Source: DASYLJ01 sp964432595 (GTDB taxonomy: Bacteria; Desulfobacterota; Binatia; DP-6). From it: a DNA stretch of 64,000 nt. The notes beneath the pieces are model-generated. The model worked only from the letters and a program-made list of their open reading frames with translations, did no database searches and had not been told where the DNA came from. Both the position numbers and the translations under genes were made by a program. The stretch lies in contig CAYSOF010000011.1 in assembly GCA_964432595.1 (NCBI GenBank), positions 62,001-126,000 of the forward strand, written 5' to 3'. Below are positions 29,364-38,598 of this stretch, piece by piece. Positions within the stretch are counted from its first letter, which is position 1, and every line of letters starts with the position of its first letter.

Positions 29364-30290
29364 ATGTCGCCCGCCACCGTGCCGCTCGCGACCGGGCTCG
29401 GCGTGTGGATCGGTGCCGCGCTGTACGTGCACTGGCGGGGCCGCGAGCGCTTGAGCTTCATGCGGCAGCTCGCCGATCACTCGACGCTGCTCGCGCCCTA
29501 CAACGCGTTCGTCTACCTCTGCTCGGCCGTCCCCCGGCGTCCGCGGCTGGACGTCGACGCGTTCCCCGAGCTGCGCGTGCTGCGGGAGAACTGGCAGACG
29601 ATCCGCGACGAGGGCCTGGCGCTCCATGCCGCCGGCCACGTCCGCGTGGCGGAGCGGCACAACGACCTCGCGTTCAACTCGTTCTACAAGCGCGACTGGC
29701 GCCGCTTCTATCTGAAGTGGTACGGCCGCCCCCTGCCCTCCGCGACGTCGCTGTGTCCGCGCACGGTCGAGCTCCTCGCCCACACGCCGAGCGTGCACGC
29801 CGCGATGTTCACGATGCTCGCGCCGAAGAGCCACCTCGTGCGGCATCGCGACCCCTTCGCGGGCTCCGTACGCTTCCATCTCGGCCTGTCGACGCCGAAC
29901 TCCGACGACTGCCGCATCTTGATCGACGGCGAGCCGTATCACTGGCGTGACGGCGAAGCGGTGGTCTTCGACGAGACCTACATCCACCGCGCCGAGAACC
30001 GTACCGACATGCCGCGGTTGATCCTGTTCTGCGACGTCGAGCGCCCGCTGCGCGGGCGTCTCGCCACCGCGATCAACCGGTTCGCGATCCATCGGGTGAT
30101 GGGCATCACGGCGACGGCGAACGTCGACGGCGAGCCCGTGGGCATCGCCAACCGCGTGTTCGAGCGCGTGTACCACGTGCGCCTGCTCATGAAGCGCCTG
30201 CGCAAGCGCAGCCGCCCCCTCTACTACGCGCTGTCCTGGGGCACGAAGCTCGGCGTGGCGGCCCTGCTCGTCTGGCTCGCGCTCGGCTAG
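29364..30290 (+). CDS. Aspartyl/asparaginyl beta-hydroxylase-like, LpxO-type dioxygenase
   Basis: 308 residues. An N-terminal and a C-terminal membrane helix (VPLATGLGVWIGAALYVHW; LGVAALLVWLAL) flank an Asp/Asn beta-hydroxylase domain. The 2-oxoglutarate/Fe(II) ligands are HRD (His161, Asp163) and His208 in YIHRAEN, with the 2-oxoglutarate arginine likely in MPRLILFCDVERPL. LpxO has this architecture and hydroxylates the 2-position of a lipid A acyl chain at the inner membrane. The lipid A role is inferred from architecture; peptide substrates cannot be excluded. I chose the ATG at 29364 rather than 29271 because the membrane helix starts there. Confidence 0.78.
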   Translation: MSPATVPLATGLGVWIGAALYVHWRGRERLSFMRQLADHSTLLAPYNAFVYLCSAVPRRPRLDVDAFPELRVLRENWQTIRDEGLALHAAGHVRVAERHNDLAFNSFYKRDWRRFYLKWYGRPLPSATSLCPRTVELLAHTPSVHAAMFTMLAPKSHLVRHRDPFAGSVRFHLGLSTPNSDDCRILIDGEPYHWRDGEAVVFDETYIHRAENRTDMPRLILFCDVERPLRGRLATAINRFAIHRVMGITATANVDGEPVGIANRVFERVYHVRLLMKRLRKRSRPLYYALSWGTKLGVAALLVWLALG

Positions 30291-30331
30291 GGAGAGAGAG
30301 TCGCAGACCGCACAGCATGCCGTCTTTTTCG

Positions 30332-30361
30332 TTGACCGCCGAAAGCGGCCGACGGTACGTA
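30332..30361 (+). promoter_or_regulatory. Leaderless-type promoter of the delta-60 repeat protein
   Basis: TTGACC (30332-30337), 18 bases, TACGTA (30356-30361), ATG at 30369. Same 24-base TTG-to-TA pitch as the promoter at 25331, and no Shine-Dalgarno sequence. Confidence 0.5.
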
Positions 30362-30368
30362 TTCCGGG

Positions 30369-33300
30369 ATGCGCATCGCGGCTCTGCTCCTGGCCTGCGC
30401 CATCGCGACCCACGCGTTCGCCGCCTCCGGCGACCTCGACCCGACGCTGCTCGGCGGTCGCGTGCAGACCGACTTCGACGGCTGGTTCGACCAGGCGCAG
30501 GCGGTCGTGGTGCAGCCCGACGGCGCGATCGTCGCCGCCGGACTCGTGCGGCGGAAGATCGGCGAGACGGGCGGCGGCATCCCGCTCTTCCGGGCCGAGC
30601 TGGGCCTCGTGCGCTACACGGCGACGGGCGCGATCGACGAGACGTTCGGCGACGAGGGCATCGTCCGCACCGACTTCGGCGAGGACGTCGACGTGCGCGT
30701 GCTGTTGCGCGATCCCGCCGACGGCGACCTGATCGCCGTCGGCAACACGCCGTCGTTCCCGCGGAAGGTCGTCTTCGCGCGTTACGCGGCGAACGGAACA
30801 GCCGACACGAGCGTCGGCGGCGGCACCGGACGCGTCGTCACGGCGGTACCGGGCTTCGCCTACGCGGGCTACGTGCGTGCCGACGGCACGATCATGATCG
30901 GCGGCAGCGGCCTCAACTTGAGCGGCTTCGACGCCTTCCTGCTCGCACGCTTCCTGGCGAACGGCACGCCCGATCCGGCCTTCGACGGCGACGGGTTTCT
31001 GATCTCCAGCCAGGGCGCGGCCATCCGCGGCATGTTCGAGGAGCCGGACGGCGACGTCGTCGTCGGCGGCTGGGTGCAGAGCGGGAGCATGAACGGCTTC
31101 CGCAACGTCGTCGTCGCGCGCTTCACCGCTGCCGGCGCCGTCGACAACGGCTTCGGCCCGAGCGGCACCGGCCGCACGGTGATCGACTACTTCAACTCCG
31201 AGGACGAGGGCCGCGCGCTGACGCGGCTCGCCGACGGCCGGCTCGTCGTCGCGGGCTTCGCGATCCAGGGCTCGGGCGTGAGCGCGCAGAAGCACTTCGC
31301 CCTCGCGTGGCTCGACGCGAACGGCGTCCTCGACCCCGCCGTCGCCGGCGGCACCGGCAAGGTGACGACCGACGTCGTCGGCGACGGCATCGTGCGCAAC
31401 CTGCTCGTCCAGTCGGCCGGCGTCGTCGCGGTCGGCGAAACCGGGTCGGGCCTCGAGGTCACGGCGCTCGCGAGCGACGCCCCGGAGCTGACGCTCGTCC
31501 GCTACGGCGCGACGGGCTCGATCGACGCGGCGTTCGGCGACGACGGCACGATCACGCACCGCCTGCGCGCGACGGAGGCGCCGCGCGCCGCCGTGCTCCA
31601 ACCGGACGAGAAGCCCGTCGTCGTCGGGCGCGTGCGCGAGGACTGGCACGTGCTGCGGCTGACGCCCACCGGCCAGGCCGACACCACGTTCGGCAGCGGC
31701 GGCCGCGTCCTCATCCAGGGGGACGAGTTCCTCCAGGCCTCCGGGGGGGCGCTCCAGGACGACGGCAAGATCCTCGTCGCGGGCAGCGGCCTCTGCCGCG
31801 TCGACTGCGCCGTGTTCCAGTTCCAGCAGCGCATGGCGCTCACCCGGCACCTGCCCGACGGCCGGCTGGACGCCCAGTTCGGCGAGCTCGGCCTCGCGAT
31901 GCCGACGTTCACCAGCGCCAGCTCGCAGGTCGCGATGGGCGCGGTCGTCCTGCCCGACGACACGATCCTCGCCGGCGGGACGTCGCGCGCGGCGGTGTTC
32001 GGCGAGGACGACGACTTCGCGGTCGCGCACCTGGGCGCGGACGGCACGCCCGACGCCGCGTACGGTACCGGCGGCCTCGCCCTCGCCGACTTCGCGGGCG
32101 GCGACGACGTCGCCGTCGGGATGACCGTGCAGCCCGACGGCAAGGCGATCCTCGTCGGCGAGGTGCCGCAGGGCAACGGCATCGTGTTCGGCGTCGCGCG
32201 CTTCACCACCGCCGGCCAACCCGATCCGACCTTCGGCGGCGACGGCACGGTCACGACCGACCTGCCGGGAGTCATCGACCGCGCCCAGAGCGTCATCGTC
32301 CAACCCGACGGCACGATCGTCGTCGTCGGCACGAGCTACGACGACCAGTCGGGCGTCGTCGCCCTGGTGCGTTACACGTCGACCGGCACGCCCGATCCCG
32401 CGTTCGGGACGAACGGCATCGTGCTGACGCCGGTGACCGCCAACTTCGACGGCGGCGCCGACGTCATCCGCCGCGGCGACGGGACGCTGGTCGTGTCCGG
32501 CTGGGTCGACTTCGGCGGCGACGAGGACTTCCTCCTGCTCCGCTACCTCGAGAACGGCACGCTCGATGGTTCGTTCGGCACCGGCGGCATCACCCGCACC
32601 GACCCGTTCGGCTTCCACCGCACCGACGAGGCGATCACGCTGACGGAGGCGCCCGACGGCCGGCTGCTCGTCATCGGCGACACGGTCCACGCGACGGACG
32701 ACTTCGTCGTCGCGCGCTTCAGCGCGGGCGGCGTCCTCGACACCGCCTTCGGCGCGGGCGGGCACATGCTCGTCGACCTCTTCTCCACGCCGGACTACGA
32801 TCCGCGCGCGGCGCTCCTGCAGCCCGACGGCCGGCTCGTCGGCATCGGCACGACCGACGGCATGGGCTTCTTCCGCATGGAAATGGCGGGCGGCCCGCAG
32901 GCCACGTTCCCGCCGACGCCACCGTCCACGACCACGAGCACGACCGTGCCCGGCGGCTCGACGACCACCACGACGACGACGGTTCCGGGCGGCACCACCA
33001 CGACCACCACGACGACGGTCCCCGGCGGCACGACGACGACCACCACGACCCTGCCCGCCAGCGCCGAGATCTGCGGCAACTGCGTCGACGACGACGGGGA
33101 CGGCGACGTCGACTACGACGACGCGCAGTGCTGCGCCGCCACCGGCGCGCTGTCGGTGCGAAAAGCGCAGCTCAAGCCCGGCACGGCGGGCACGAAGCTG
33201 AAGCTCACGGCACAGCTCGGCGGCGCGGGCTTCGCGACCGTCGACCCGACCGGCGCCGATCTCTACGTCCGGCTCGCCGCGGGCGACGGCACGACGCTCC

Positions 33301-33587
33301 TCTGCACGCGGATTCCCGCGGCGAGCGTGAAACGCAAGAAGAAGGGCTTCCAGTTCGCCGACAAGGGCGGCTCCGTGGCGTCGGGAATCTCCAGCGTCAA
33401 GGGCAAGCTCCTGAAGACGCAGCAGCTCCAGCTCGTCATCCAGGGGAAGCGCGCGCGGACGGGCACGCCGGCGGCGGGCGCCATCGGGCTCACGCTGGCG
33501 TACGACGCGGGCGCACGCGGACAGTGCGCAAGCGCGGTGCAGACGTTCCGCACGATCGGCAAGAACAAGGGCGTCCGCTACCCCTGA
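30369..33587 (+). CDS. Exported delta-60 repeat beta-propeller protein
   Basis: 1072 residues. A signal peptide (MRIAALLLACAIATHAFA) is followed by about a dozen delta-60 repeats between residues 20 and 850, each with the marks QPDGxIVxxG, ARxxxxGxxDxxFGxxG (for example TFGDEGIVRTDFG, TFGGDGTVTTDL). These probably build one or two beta-propellers. Then come a Thr-rich linker with three VPGG units (about 853-897), an EICGNCVDDDGDGDVDYDD motif that looks calcium-binding, and a C-terminal beta domain (about 925-1072) with the KRKKKGFQFADKGG mark. Likely surface exposed; function unknown, no catalytic residues seen. Confidence 0.85.
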   Translation: MRIAALLLACAIATHAFAASGDLDPTLLGGRVQTDFDGWFDQAQAVVVQPDGAIVAAGLVRRKIGETGGGIPLFRAELGLVRYTATGAIDETFGDEGIVRTDFGEDVDVRVLLRDPADGDLIAVGNTPSFPRKVVFARYAANGTADTSVGGGTGRVVTAVPGFAYAGYVRADGTIMIGGSGLNLSGFDAFLLARFLANGTPDPAFDGDGFLISSQGAAIRGMFEEPDGDVVVGGWVQSGSMNGFRNVVVARFTAAGAVDNGFGPSGTGRTVIDYFNSEDEGRALTRLADGRLVVAGFAIQGSGVSAQKHFALAWLDANGVLDPAVAGGTGKVTTDVVGDGIVRNLLVQSAGVVAVGETGSGLEVTALASDAPELTLVRYGATGSIDAAFGDDGTITHRLRATEAPRAAVLQPDEKPVVVGRVREDWHVLRLTPTGQADTTFGSGGRVLIQGDEFLQASGGALQDDGKILVAGSGLCRVDCAVFQFQQRMALTRHLPDGRLDAQFGELGLAMPTFTSASSQVAMGAVVLPDDTILAGGTSRAAVFGEDDDFAVAHLGADGTPDAAYGTGGLALADFAGGDDVAVGMTVQPDGKAILVGEVPQGNGIVFGVARFTTAGQPDPTFGGDGTVTTDLPGVIDRAQSVIVQPDGTIVVVGTSYDDQSGVVALVRYTSTGTPDPAFGTNGIVLTPVTANFDGGADVIRRGDGTLVVSGWVDFGGDEDFLLLRYLENGTLDGSFGTGGITRTDPFGFHRTDEAITLTEAPDGRLLVIGDTVHATDDFVVARFSAGGVLDTAFGAGGHMLVDLFSTPDYDPRAALLQPDGRLVGIGTTDGMGFFRMEMAGGPQATFPPTPPSTTTSTTVPGGSTTTTTTTVPGGTTTTTTTTVPGGTTTTTTTLPASAEICGNCVDDDGDGDVDYDDAQCCAATGALSVRKAQLKPGTAGTKLKLTAQLGGAGFATVDPTGADLYVRLAAGDGTTLLCTRIPAASVKRKKKGFQFADKGGSVASGISSVKGKLLKTQQLQLVIQGKRARTGTPAAGAIGLTLAYDAGARGQCASAVQTFRTIGKNKGVRYP
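32925..33057 (+). repeat. Coding tandem repeat: Thr-rich linker with VPGG units
   Basis: Near-identical units encode (T)7-8-V-P-G-G three times, followed by T7-L-P. The DNA is a run of ACG/ACC threonine codons broken by a conserved GTTCCGGGCGG-like block. Such tracts are prone to slippage, so length may vary between strains. Shorter relatives occur in three other exported proteins of the window. Confidence 0.8.
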
Positions 33588-33603
33588 GCGCCGCGCGCGC
33601 GGC

Positions 33604-34062
33604 TCACACGTAGGTCGGGCGCAGGTCCTTCCCCCATCGCGCGAGCCACGCCTCGATCCGCGCGCCGACGAAGCGCGGGTAGACGTCGCTCAGCGCGGCG
33701 ATCTTGCCGTCGCGGAACTCCGCCATGAGCTCGATCTCGAGCAGCAGCTCCTCGGAGTCGCCGCGGCGATACGCGGCCGTCCCGGTGACACGGAGGACGT
33801 CGCCCTCGATGCTCGGCGGCGTGCCGCCCGGCAGCACCCGCCGCTCGCAGTGCCGGTCGAACCCGTCGAGGAACCGCTTGATGGCGGCGTAGACCGCCTC
33901 GCGTCCCTCGACGACGCAGTCCCATCGCGGCGTGCCGAGGACCCGGTAGACGAGATCGGGCGTCAAGAAGTCGTCGAGCCGCCGCCAGTCGTCGTCCGCA
34001 TACGTCGCTTCGAACGCCTGCGCGTAGGCGACGAACGTTCCGATCATGTCCGCGTGCGTCAT
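33604..34062 (-). CDS. SnoaL-like (NTF2-fold) protein
   Basis: 152 residues. The sequence runs AYAQAFEATYADDDWRRLDDFLTPDLVYRV, EGREAVYAAIKRFLDGFDRH, then LEIELMAEFRDGKIAALSDVY. This is the cone-shaped NTF2 fold of SnoaL-like cyclases, ketosteroid isomerase relatives and many uncharacterised enzymes. The pocket Asp/His of a given reaction cannot be assigned. I chose the ATG at 34062, where the domain begins. It is divergent from the frameshifted MOSC gene. A second SnoaL-like protein lies at 44280. Confidence 0.75.
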   Translation of the reverse strand: MTHADMIGTFVAYAQAFEATYADDDWRRLDDFLTPDLVYRVLGTPRWDCVVEGREAVYAAIKRFLDGFDRHCERRVLPGGTPPSIEGDVLRVTGTAAYRRGDSEELLLEIELMAEFRDGKIAALSDVYPRFVGARIEAWLARWGKDLRPTYV

Positions 34063-34149
34063 GGACCGTCCTCCTCCGTAGGGCCTGGACGCCGCGGCGA
34101 GCCGTCGCAAGCGGTTTGACCGCCGCCGCACGCGATGCGACACGCGCAC

Positions 34150-34990
34150 ATGCCCGCCCGGCTCGTGCAGCTGCATCGCTTCCCGGTGAAGGGCCTGCGA
34201 CACGAGCCGATGCAGACCGCCGTCCTCGCGCCCGGGCAGGGCCTGCCGGGCGATCGACGCTTCGCCGTCGCTCGCGGCGACACGCGCTGGACGGCGGACT
34301 CCCCGCGCTGGCTGCCGAAGCAGTGGTTCGTCATGCTCATGCGCGACACGGCGCTGACCCGCGTTCAGGCGCGCGTCGACGGCACGAGCATCGCGCTCAC
34401 CATGGACGGCCGCGACGAATGCCGCGCGTCGTGGGCGACGTCCGAGGGGCGCACCCGACTGGACGACTGGCTCAACGACGTCCTCGGCCCGCGTCGCGAG
34501 GGCCGCGCGCGCCTCGTCGAAGCCGGTGAGACGTCGCTCACCGACGTCCCGCAGAACTGCCTGTCGTTGCTGAACCTGGAAAGCGCGTGACCTCGGCCGC
34601 CGGATGGGCTGCGAGATCGATCCGCTGCGATTCCGCGCGAACCTCCTCGTCGACGGCGTGCCGGCCTGGCGCGAGTTCGATTGGATCGGCCAGGACGTCA
34701 GGCTGGGCGACGTCACGCTGTCCATACCGGCCCGCATCCCACGCTGCACCGCGACCGCGGTGAACCCGGCGACCGGCGCGCGCGACGTGAACGTCGTGCG
34801 GGGGCTCCGCACGGCGTTCGGACACTACGACGTGGGCGTGTACGCCGAGGTCGTCCGCGGGGGAGCGCTCACCGTCGGCGACGAGCTGACGCCGCCCGAC
34901 GCGCCCGAGTCGCGGTCGTGGGCGGGCCACTGGCTGCGCTTCCTCGGCTTCCTGGCGCGCGGCGCGCCCGACGTGTTCCGTCGCGGCTGA
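34150..34990 (+). pseudogene. MOSC-domain protein interrupted by a frameshift
   Basis: The first frame (34150-34590) gives ARLVQLHRFPVKGLRHEPMQ and GLPGDRRFAVARG, the N-terminal beta-barrel of MOSC proteins, up to NCLSLLNLESA then stop. A second frame resumes with RDLGRRMGCEIDPLRFRANL, then IPRCTATAVNPATGARDVNVVRG and FGHYDVGVYAEV, the MOSC domain proper, to 34990. One base lost near 34580-34588 explains the break. MOSC proteins handle molybdenum-cofactor sulphur or reduce N-hydroxylated compounds. The usual catalytic Cys may be the one in PRCTATAV. This is either a recent pseudogene or an assembly error. A TTGACC box at 34116 lies at the usual distance from the ATG. Confidence 0.8.
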
Positions 34991-34996
34991 GCTTGC

Positions 34997-36088
34997 TCAG
35001 ACCTTGAAGAGGAAGTTCATGACGTCGCCGTCCTTGACGACGTACTCCTTGCCCTCGGCCCGCAGCTTGCCCGCCTCCTTGGCGCCCTGCTCGCCGCGGC
35101 CGGCGATGTAGTCGTCGAAGGCGACCGTCTGCGCGCGGATGAAGCCGCGCTCGAAGTCGGAATGGATGACGCCGGCCGCCTGCGGCGCGGTGTCCCCCGC
35201 ATGGATCGTCCACGCGCGCACTTCCTTCTCACCGGCCGTGAAGTACGTCTGCAGGCCGAGGAGGTGATAGGCGGCGCGGATCAGCCGGTCGAGCCCGGCT
35301 TCCTCGAGCCCCATGTCGGCGAGGAACAGGCCCTTCTCCTCGTCGTCGAGCCCCGCGATCTCGGCCTCCATCGCGGCGCAGATCGCCACCACCTCCGAGC
35401 CGTTCTGCTGCGCGTGGGTGCGCACGGCGTCGAGATGCGGGTTGCCCTCGAAGCCGCGCTCCGCGACGTTGGCGACGTAGAGGACCGGCTTCGCCGTGAT
35501 GAAGCAGAACGGCTTCAGCAGCGCCCGCTCCTCCTTCGTCCACTCGAGCGCACGCACCGGCTTGCCGCCGTCGAGCTGCGCCACGACGCGCTCGAGGATC
35601 GCGACGACGGCGCGCGCCTCCTTGTCGCCCGACTGCGCCTGCTTCTTGTGCCGCGCGAGGCCCTTCTCCGCGGTGGCGAGGTCGGCCAAGGCGAGCTCGG
35701 TGTCGATGGTGCCGATGTCGGCGACCGGATCGATGGTGCCCGCGACGTGGACGACGTTGTCGTCGGCGAAGCAGCGCACCACGTGGACGACCGCGTCGGT
35801 CTCGCGGATGTTGGCGAGGAACTGGTTCCCGAGCCCCTCGCCCTTCGACGCGCCCGCCACCAGCCCCGCGATGTCGACGAACTCGACCGTCGCCGGCACG
35901 ACCCGCTGCGGGTGGACGATGTCCGCCAGCAGCGCGAGCCGCTTGTCGGGCACCTCGACGACGCCGACGTTCGGCTCGATCGTGCAGAACGGGTAGTTCT
36001 CGGCCGCGATGGCGGCCTTGGTGAGCGCGTTGAACAACGTCGACTTGCCGACGTTGGGGAGACCGACGATGCCGCACTGGAGACTCAC
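34997..36088 (-). CDS. ychF: Redox-regulated ATPase YchF (OLA1 family)
   Basis: 363 residues, the usual YchF length. The P-loop is GLPNVGKST (about 8-16), the effector segment NYPFCTIEPNVGVVEVPD, the Walker B DIAGLVAGASKGEGLGNQFL, and the NxxE-type specificity loop that makes the family prefer ATP lies near 205-210 (VANVAERG). A C-terminal TGS-like domain (TYFTAGEKEVRAWTI, GVIHSDFERGFIRAQTV) completes it. YchF binds ribosomes and is linked to stress responses. I chose the GTG at 36088, which gives the canonical VSLQCGIVGLPNVGKST opening; GAGG lies upstream. It ends 6 bases from the convergent MOSC remnant. Confidence 0.96.
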   Translation of the reverse strand: MSLQCGIVGLPNVGKSTLFNALTKAAIAAENYPFCTIEPNVGVVEVPDKRLALLADIVHPQRVVPATVEFVDIAGLVAGASKGEGLGNQFLANIRETDAVVHVVRCFADDNVVHVAGTIDPVADIGTIDTELALADLATAEKGLARHKKQAQSGDKEARAVVAILERVVAQLDGGKPVRALEWTKEERALLKPFCFITAKPVLYVANVAERGFEGNPHLDAVRTHAQQNGSEVVAICAAMEAEIAGLDDEEKGLFLADMGLEEAGLDRLIRAAYHLLGLQTYFTAGEKEVRAWTIHAGDTAPQAAGVIHSDFERGFIRAQTVAFDDYIAGRGEQGAKEAGKLRAEGKEYVVKDGDVMNFLFKV

Positions 36089-36156
36089 GGGGACCTCTTT
36101 CGCCTGAGGGTGATCGGCGACCATGCCCGAATACCCCGGGCATGGCCACCCCGCGG

Positions 36157-38136
36157 TCAGTCGCGCCAGCGGCGGCGGCGTCCGGCGGCGGCCAGGATGC
36201 GCGCGGGCACCTGCGAGGCGTCCTGGATGATGTGGGCCCCGGACTCCGACACGTTGATCGGGTACGGCGACGTGCAGAGCGAGAACGAGGGCGCCGGCGC
36301 CGTCCAGTAGTTCGACACGTAGTCGATGTCCCCATAGGGCACGCAGCCGCCGCGATCGCTGCCGTACGGCATCTTGAGCCAGCAGAGCGGCAGGGCCGAC
36401 AGCGTGTCGCACGGCCCGAAGTCGGTGACGCCCGGCGGGTTGTCGAACGACACGTTCTCTTCGAGCTTCACGTACCGGCTGCCGCCGTCGGTGTAGAACG
36501 TGTTGCCGCCCGCTCCGGGACGCTTGCCCGACGCGACGTTGCCGGCGATGCGCTCGGCGTCGTGCCACCCGCGGCCCTGGCGCGCCTGCGTGTAGATCGC
36601 GCCGCCGTCCCACAGCTCCATCAGGAACCGGGTGATGCGGTTGTTGAGGACGCGGTTGCCGCGGCTGGTCGTCGGCGTCTCCCACATGCCCCACTCGCCG
36701 CTGTAGGCGTGCGGCAGCCCCGGAAAGCTGCCGGGATCGTAGAGGCCCCAGCCCCAGCCGAGCGCGATGCCCGACCACGGCACGTTCGTGATGTCGTTGT
36801 GCCGCACGAGCGTGCGCGTCGTGAACCCGACGTAGATGCCGGCGGCGTCGAAGTACTCCACGCCGACGCCGTCGATCAGGTTGTTCGTGATGCGGTTGTC
36901 GCGGGTGACGTCGGCGCGATGGGTCGGATGATGATCCCGATCGGCGACGCCGCCCATCTGGATGGCCGCCGACGAGACGTCGCGGAAGACGTTGCCGACG
37001 ATGCGGTTGCGCTGCGCGCCCGTGTCGAAGTCGAGCGCGACGCCGCCGAGGTGCTCGAAGCGGTTGCCCTCGAACACGACCCGTCGCGCGTGGAGGAAGC
37101 GCAGGTTGCCCGGCGTCCGCGTGACGTGGCGGGCGTGGCCGATGACGTTCGGCGCATGGTCCCAGCCCGTCAGATGGAAGCCGCTCTGGTCGGCGGCGTA
37201 GCCGTCGTCGGTGCTCGGTCCGATCCACGTGGCGTGCGCGAACGTGATGCCGCTGAAGTGGACGCCCGCGATCGGGCGCCGGCGTGTGCCCTGCCCGTCG
37301 ATCAGCACCTCGAGGACCGGCAGCTCGACGTCGGCACCGGCCATGTCCTGGCCCGGCAGTGGGATGTAGTACAGCCAGCCCGTCGCGGACGACAGGTACC
37401 ACTCGCCGGGCTCGTCGAGCAGCTCGTACGCGTTCTCGAAGCGCGTGAGCAGCCGGAAGGTCCACAGCGAGTCGTCGCCGGGCGGCGCCTGGAAGACGTT
37501 CGCGTTCTTCCAGCACGGCTGCTGCATGATCACGAACGGCCCGTCGACGCTCGCGACCGGGCACCGCATCATCTTCCACTGCGTCAGCGTGACCGCTTCC
37601 ACGTCGCGCGGCGTGTGCCACGTGGGCCAGGGATCGAGCACCGCCATGTAGCCCGAGTCGGTCGGCGCGAAGCCGGCGGGATATGGCGCCGTCTGCGCCC
37701 GCACCGCGCGCCGGCCGTCGACCCAGAGCTGCCGGCTGACGACGCCCTCGCCGACCCAGGCGCGCTGGATGCCCAGCGTGGCGTCGTGCACGGTCCAGCC
37801 GCCCACCGGCATGGCGCCGGACACGACGGGCGTCTCTCCCGACGCCGCACGGAAGCGCAGCGAACGCCCCGCGGACCGGGAGTCCCGGCCGTCGAGGACG
37901 AGCGGCTCCGTCAGCCGATGCGTGCCGCCGCGGAGGGTCACGACGACGTCGCGCCGGCCGTGCGGATCGACGGACCGGGCCTCGTCGCGGGCCCTGGCCA
38001 GCGTACGGAACGGGTGGGCACGGCTTCCCGACGCGGCGTCGTCGCCGTCGGGCGACACCCAGACGTGGAGCGGACCCTGCGCGGCGGCCGTCGCCCCCAG
38101 CACCATGAGGATCGCGAGCGCGAGCGGCGTCTTCAC
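36157..38136 (-). CDS. Exported right-handed beta-helix protein
   Basis: 659 residues from a GTG that begins the signal peptide (VKTPLALAILMVLGATAAAQ). The N-terminal part HVWVSPDGDDAASGSRAHPFRTLARARDEA is the classical opening of pectate-lyase-like beta-helix proteins. Regular strands such as RRVVFEGNRFEHLGGVALDF, NRIVGNVFRDVSSAAIQMGG and NRITNNLIDGVGVEYFDAAG follow between about 350 and 560. Members are polysaccharide lyases or glycoside hydrolases acting outside the cell; substrate unknown. It is co-directional with the upstream PNPOx gene (41 bases). An earlier start is open but not supported. Confidence 0.78.
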   Translation of the reverse strand: MKTPLALAILMVLGATAAAQGPLHVWVSPDGDDAASGSRAHPFRTLARARDEARSVDPHGRRDVVVTLRGGTHRLTEPLVLDGRDSRSAGRSLRFRAASGETPVVSGAMPVGGWTVHDATLGIQRAWVGEGVVSRQLWVDGRRAVRAQTAPYPAGFAPTDSGYMAVLDPWPTWHTPRDVEAVTLTQWKMMRCPVASVDGPFVIMQQPCWKNANVFQAPPGDDSLWTFRLLTRFENAYELLDEPGEWYLSSATGWLYYIPLPGQDMAGADVELPVLEVLIDGQGTRRRPIAGVHFSGITFAHATWIGPSTDDGYAADQSGFHLTGWDHAPNVIGHARHVTRTPGNLRFLHARRVVFEGNRFEHLGGVALDFDTGAQRNRIVGNVFRDVSSAAIQMGGVADRDHHPTHRADVTRDNRITNNLIDGVGVEYFDAAGIYVGFTTRTLVRHNDITNVPWSGIALGWGWGLYDPGSFPGLPHAYSGEWGMWETPTTSRGNRVLNNRITRFLMELWDGGAIYTQARQGRGWHDAERIAGNVASGKRPGAGGNTFYTDGGSRYVKLEENVSFDNPPGVTDFGPCDTLSALPLCWLKMPYGSDRGGCVPYGDIDYVSNYWTAPAPSFSLCTSPYPINVSESGAHIIQDASQVPARILAAAGRRRRWRD

Positions 38137-38177
38137 GCCGCGGAATATCGGCAGGCGACGACGGAAACTGGAGGCGG

Positions 38178-38552
38178 TCAGCCGCGGGGCAGGACCGGCA
38201 CGCAGTCGGCGCTGCATGCCGCGGACGGGTCGGGGCTGACGGCATGGCGGTGGAGGACCGCCCACGTCGGCGTGACGAGCAGCCGCTGGCCGTCCACGAC
38301 GGCCGTGCCGTCGACGATCAGGCTGTAGTCGTCGGCGGTCCGCACGGGGAAGAGCACCGACACGGCGGGACGCGCGCCGGCGTTGCGCGCGCTGCGCGTG
38401 CCGACGTCGATCGCCAGCGCGTCGCCGTCCCAGCGGACCGCGCTATGCACCGCGTGGGGACGCAGATCGTCCGAGACCGTCAGCACGTACGCCCGATCGC
38501 CGCGCTCGGCGATCGCGGCGCGCAGTCCGTCGAGCGCGACCGGAATCGACAT
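38178..38552 (-). CDS. Pyridoxamine-5'-phosphate-oxidase-fold (flavin reductase-like) protein
   Basis: 124 residues. The pattern RAYVLTVSDDLRPHAVHSAVRWDGDALAID, GTRSARNAGARPAVSVLFP and DDYSLIVDGTAVV is the split beta-barrel of small PNPOx-like proteins, which bind FMN, F420 or haem. Such proteins act as reductases or in cofactor shuttling. Two cysteines (residues about 112 and 116, ACSADC) sit at the end and could bind a metal or form a disulphide, which is unusual for the fold. Cofactor preference cannot be decided. Confidence 0.75.
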   Translation of the reverse strand: MSIPVALDGLRAAIAERGDRAYVLTVSDDLRPHAVHSAVRWDGDALAIDVGTRSARNAGARPAVSVLFPVRTADDYSLIVDGTAVVDGQRLLVTPTWAVLHRHAVSPDPSAACSADCVPVLPRG

Positions 38553-38598
38553 GGGTCACGGATAGCGCCGCCCACCGCGCGACGCCACCCGGACCGCG

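Noticed and set aside
32925..33057. Possible CRISPR-like or satellite repeat
   Set aside because: The period is that of threonine codons within an open reading frame, with no spacers of constant length; it encodes a protein linker.
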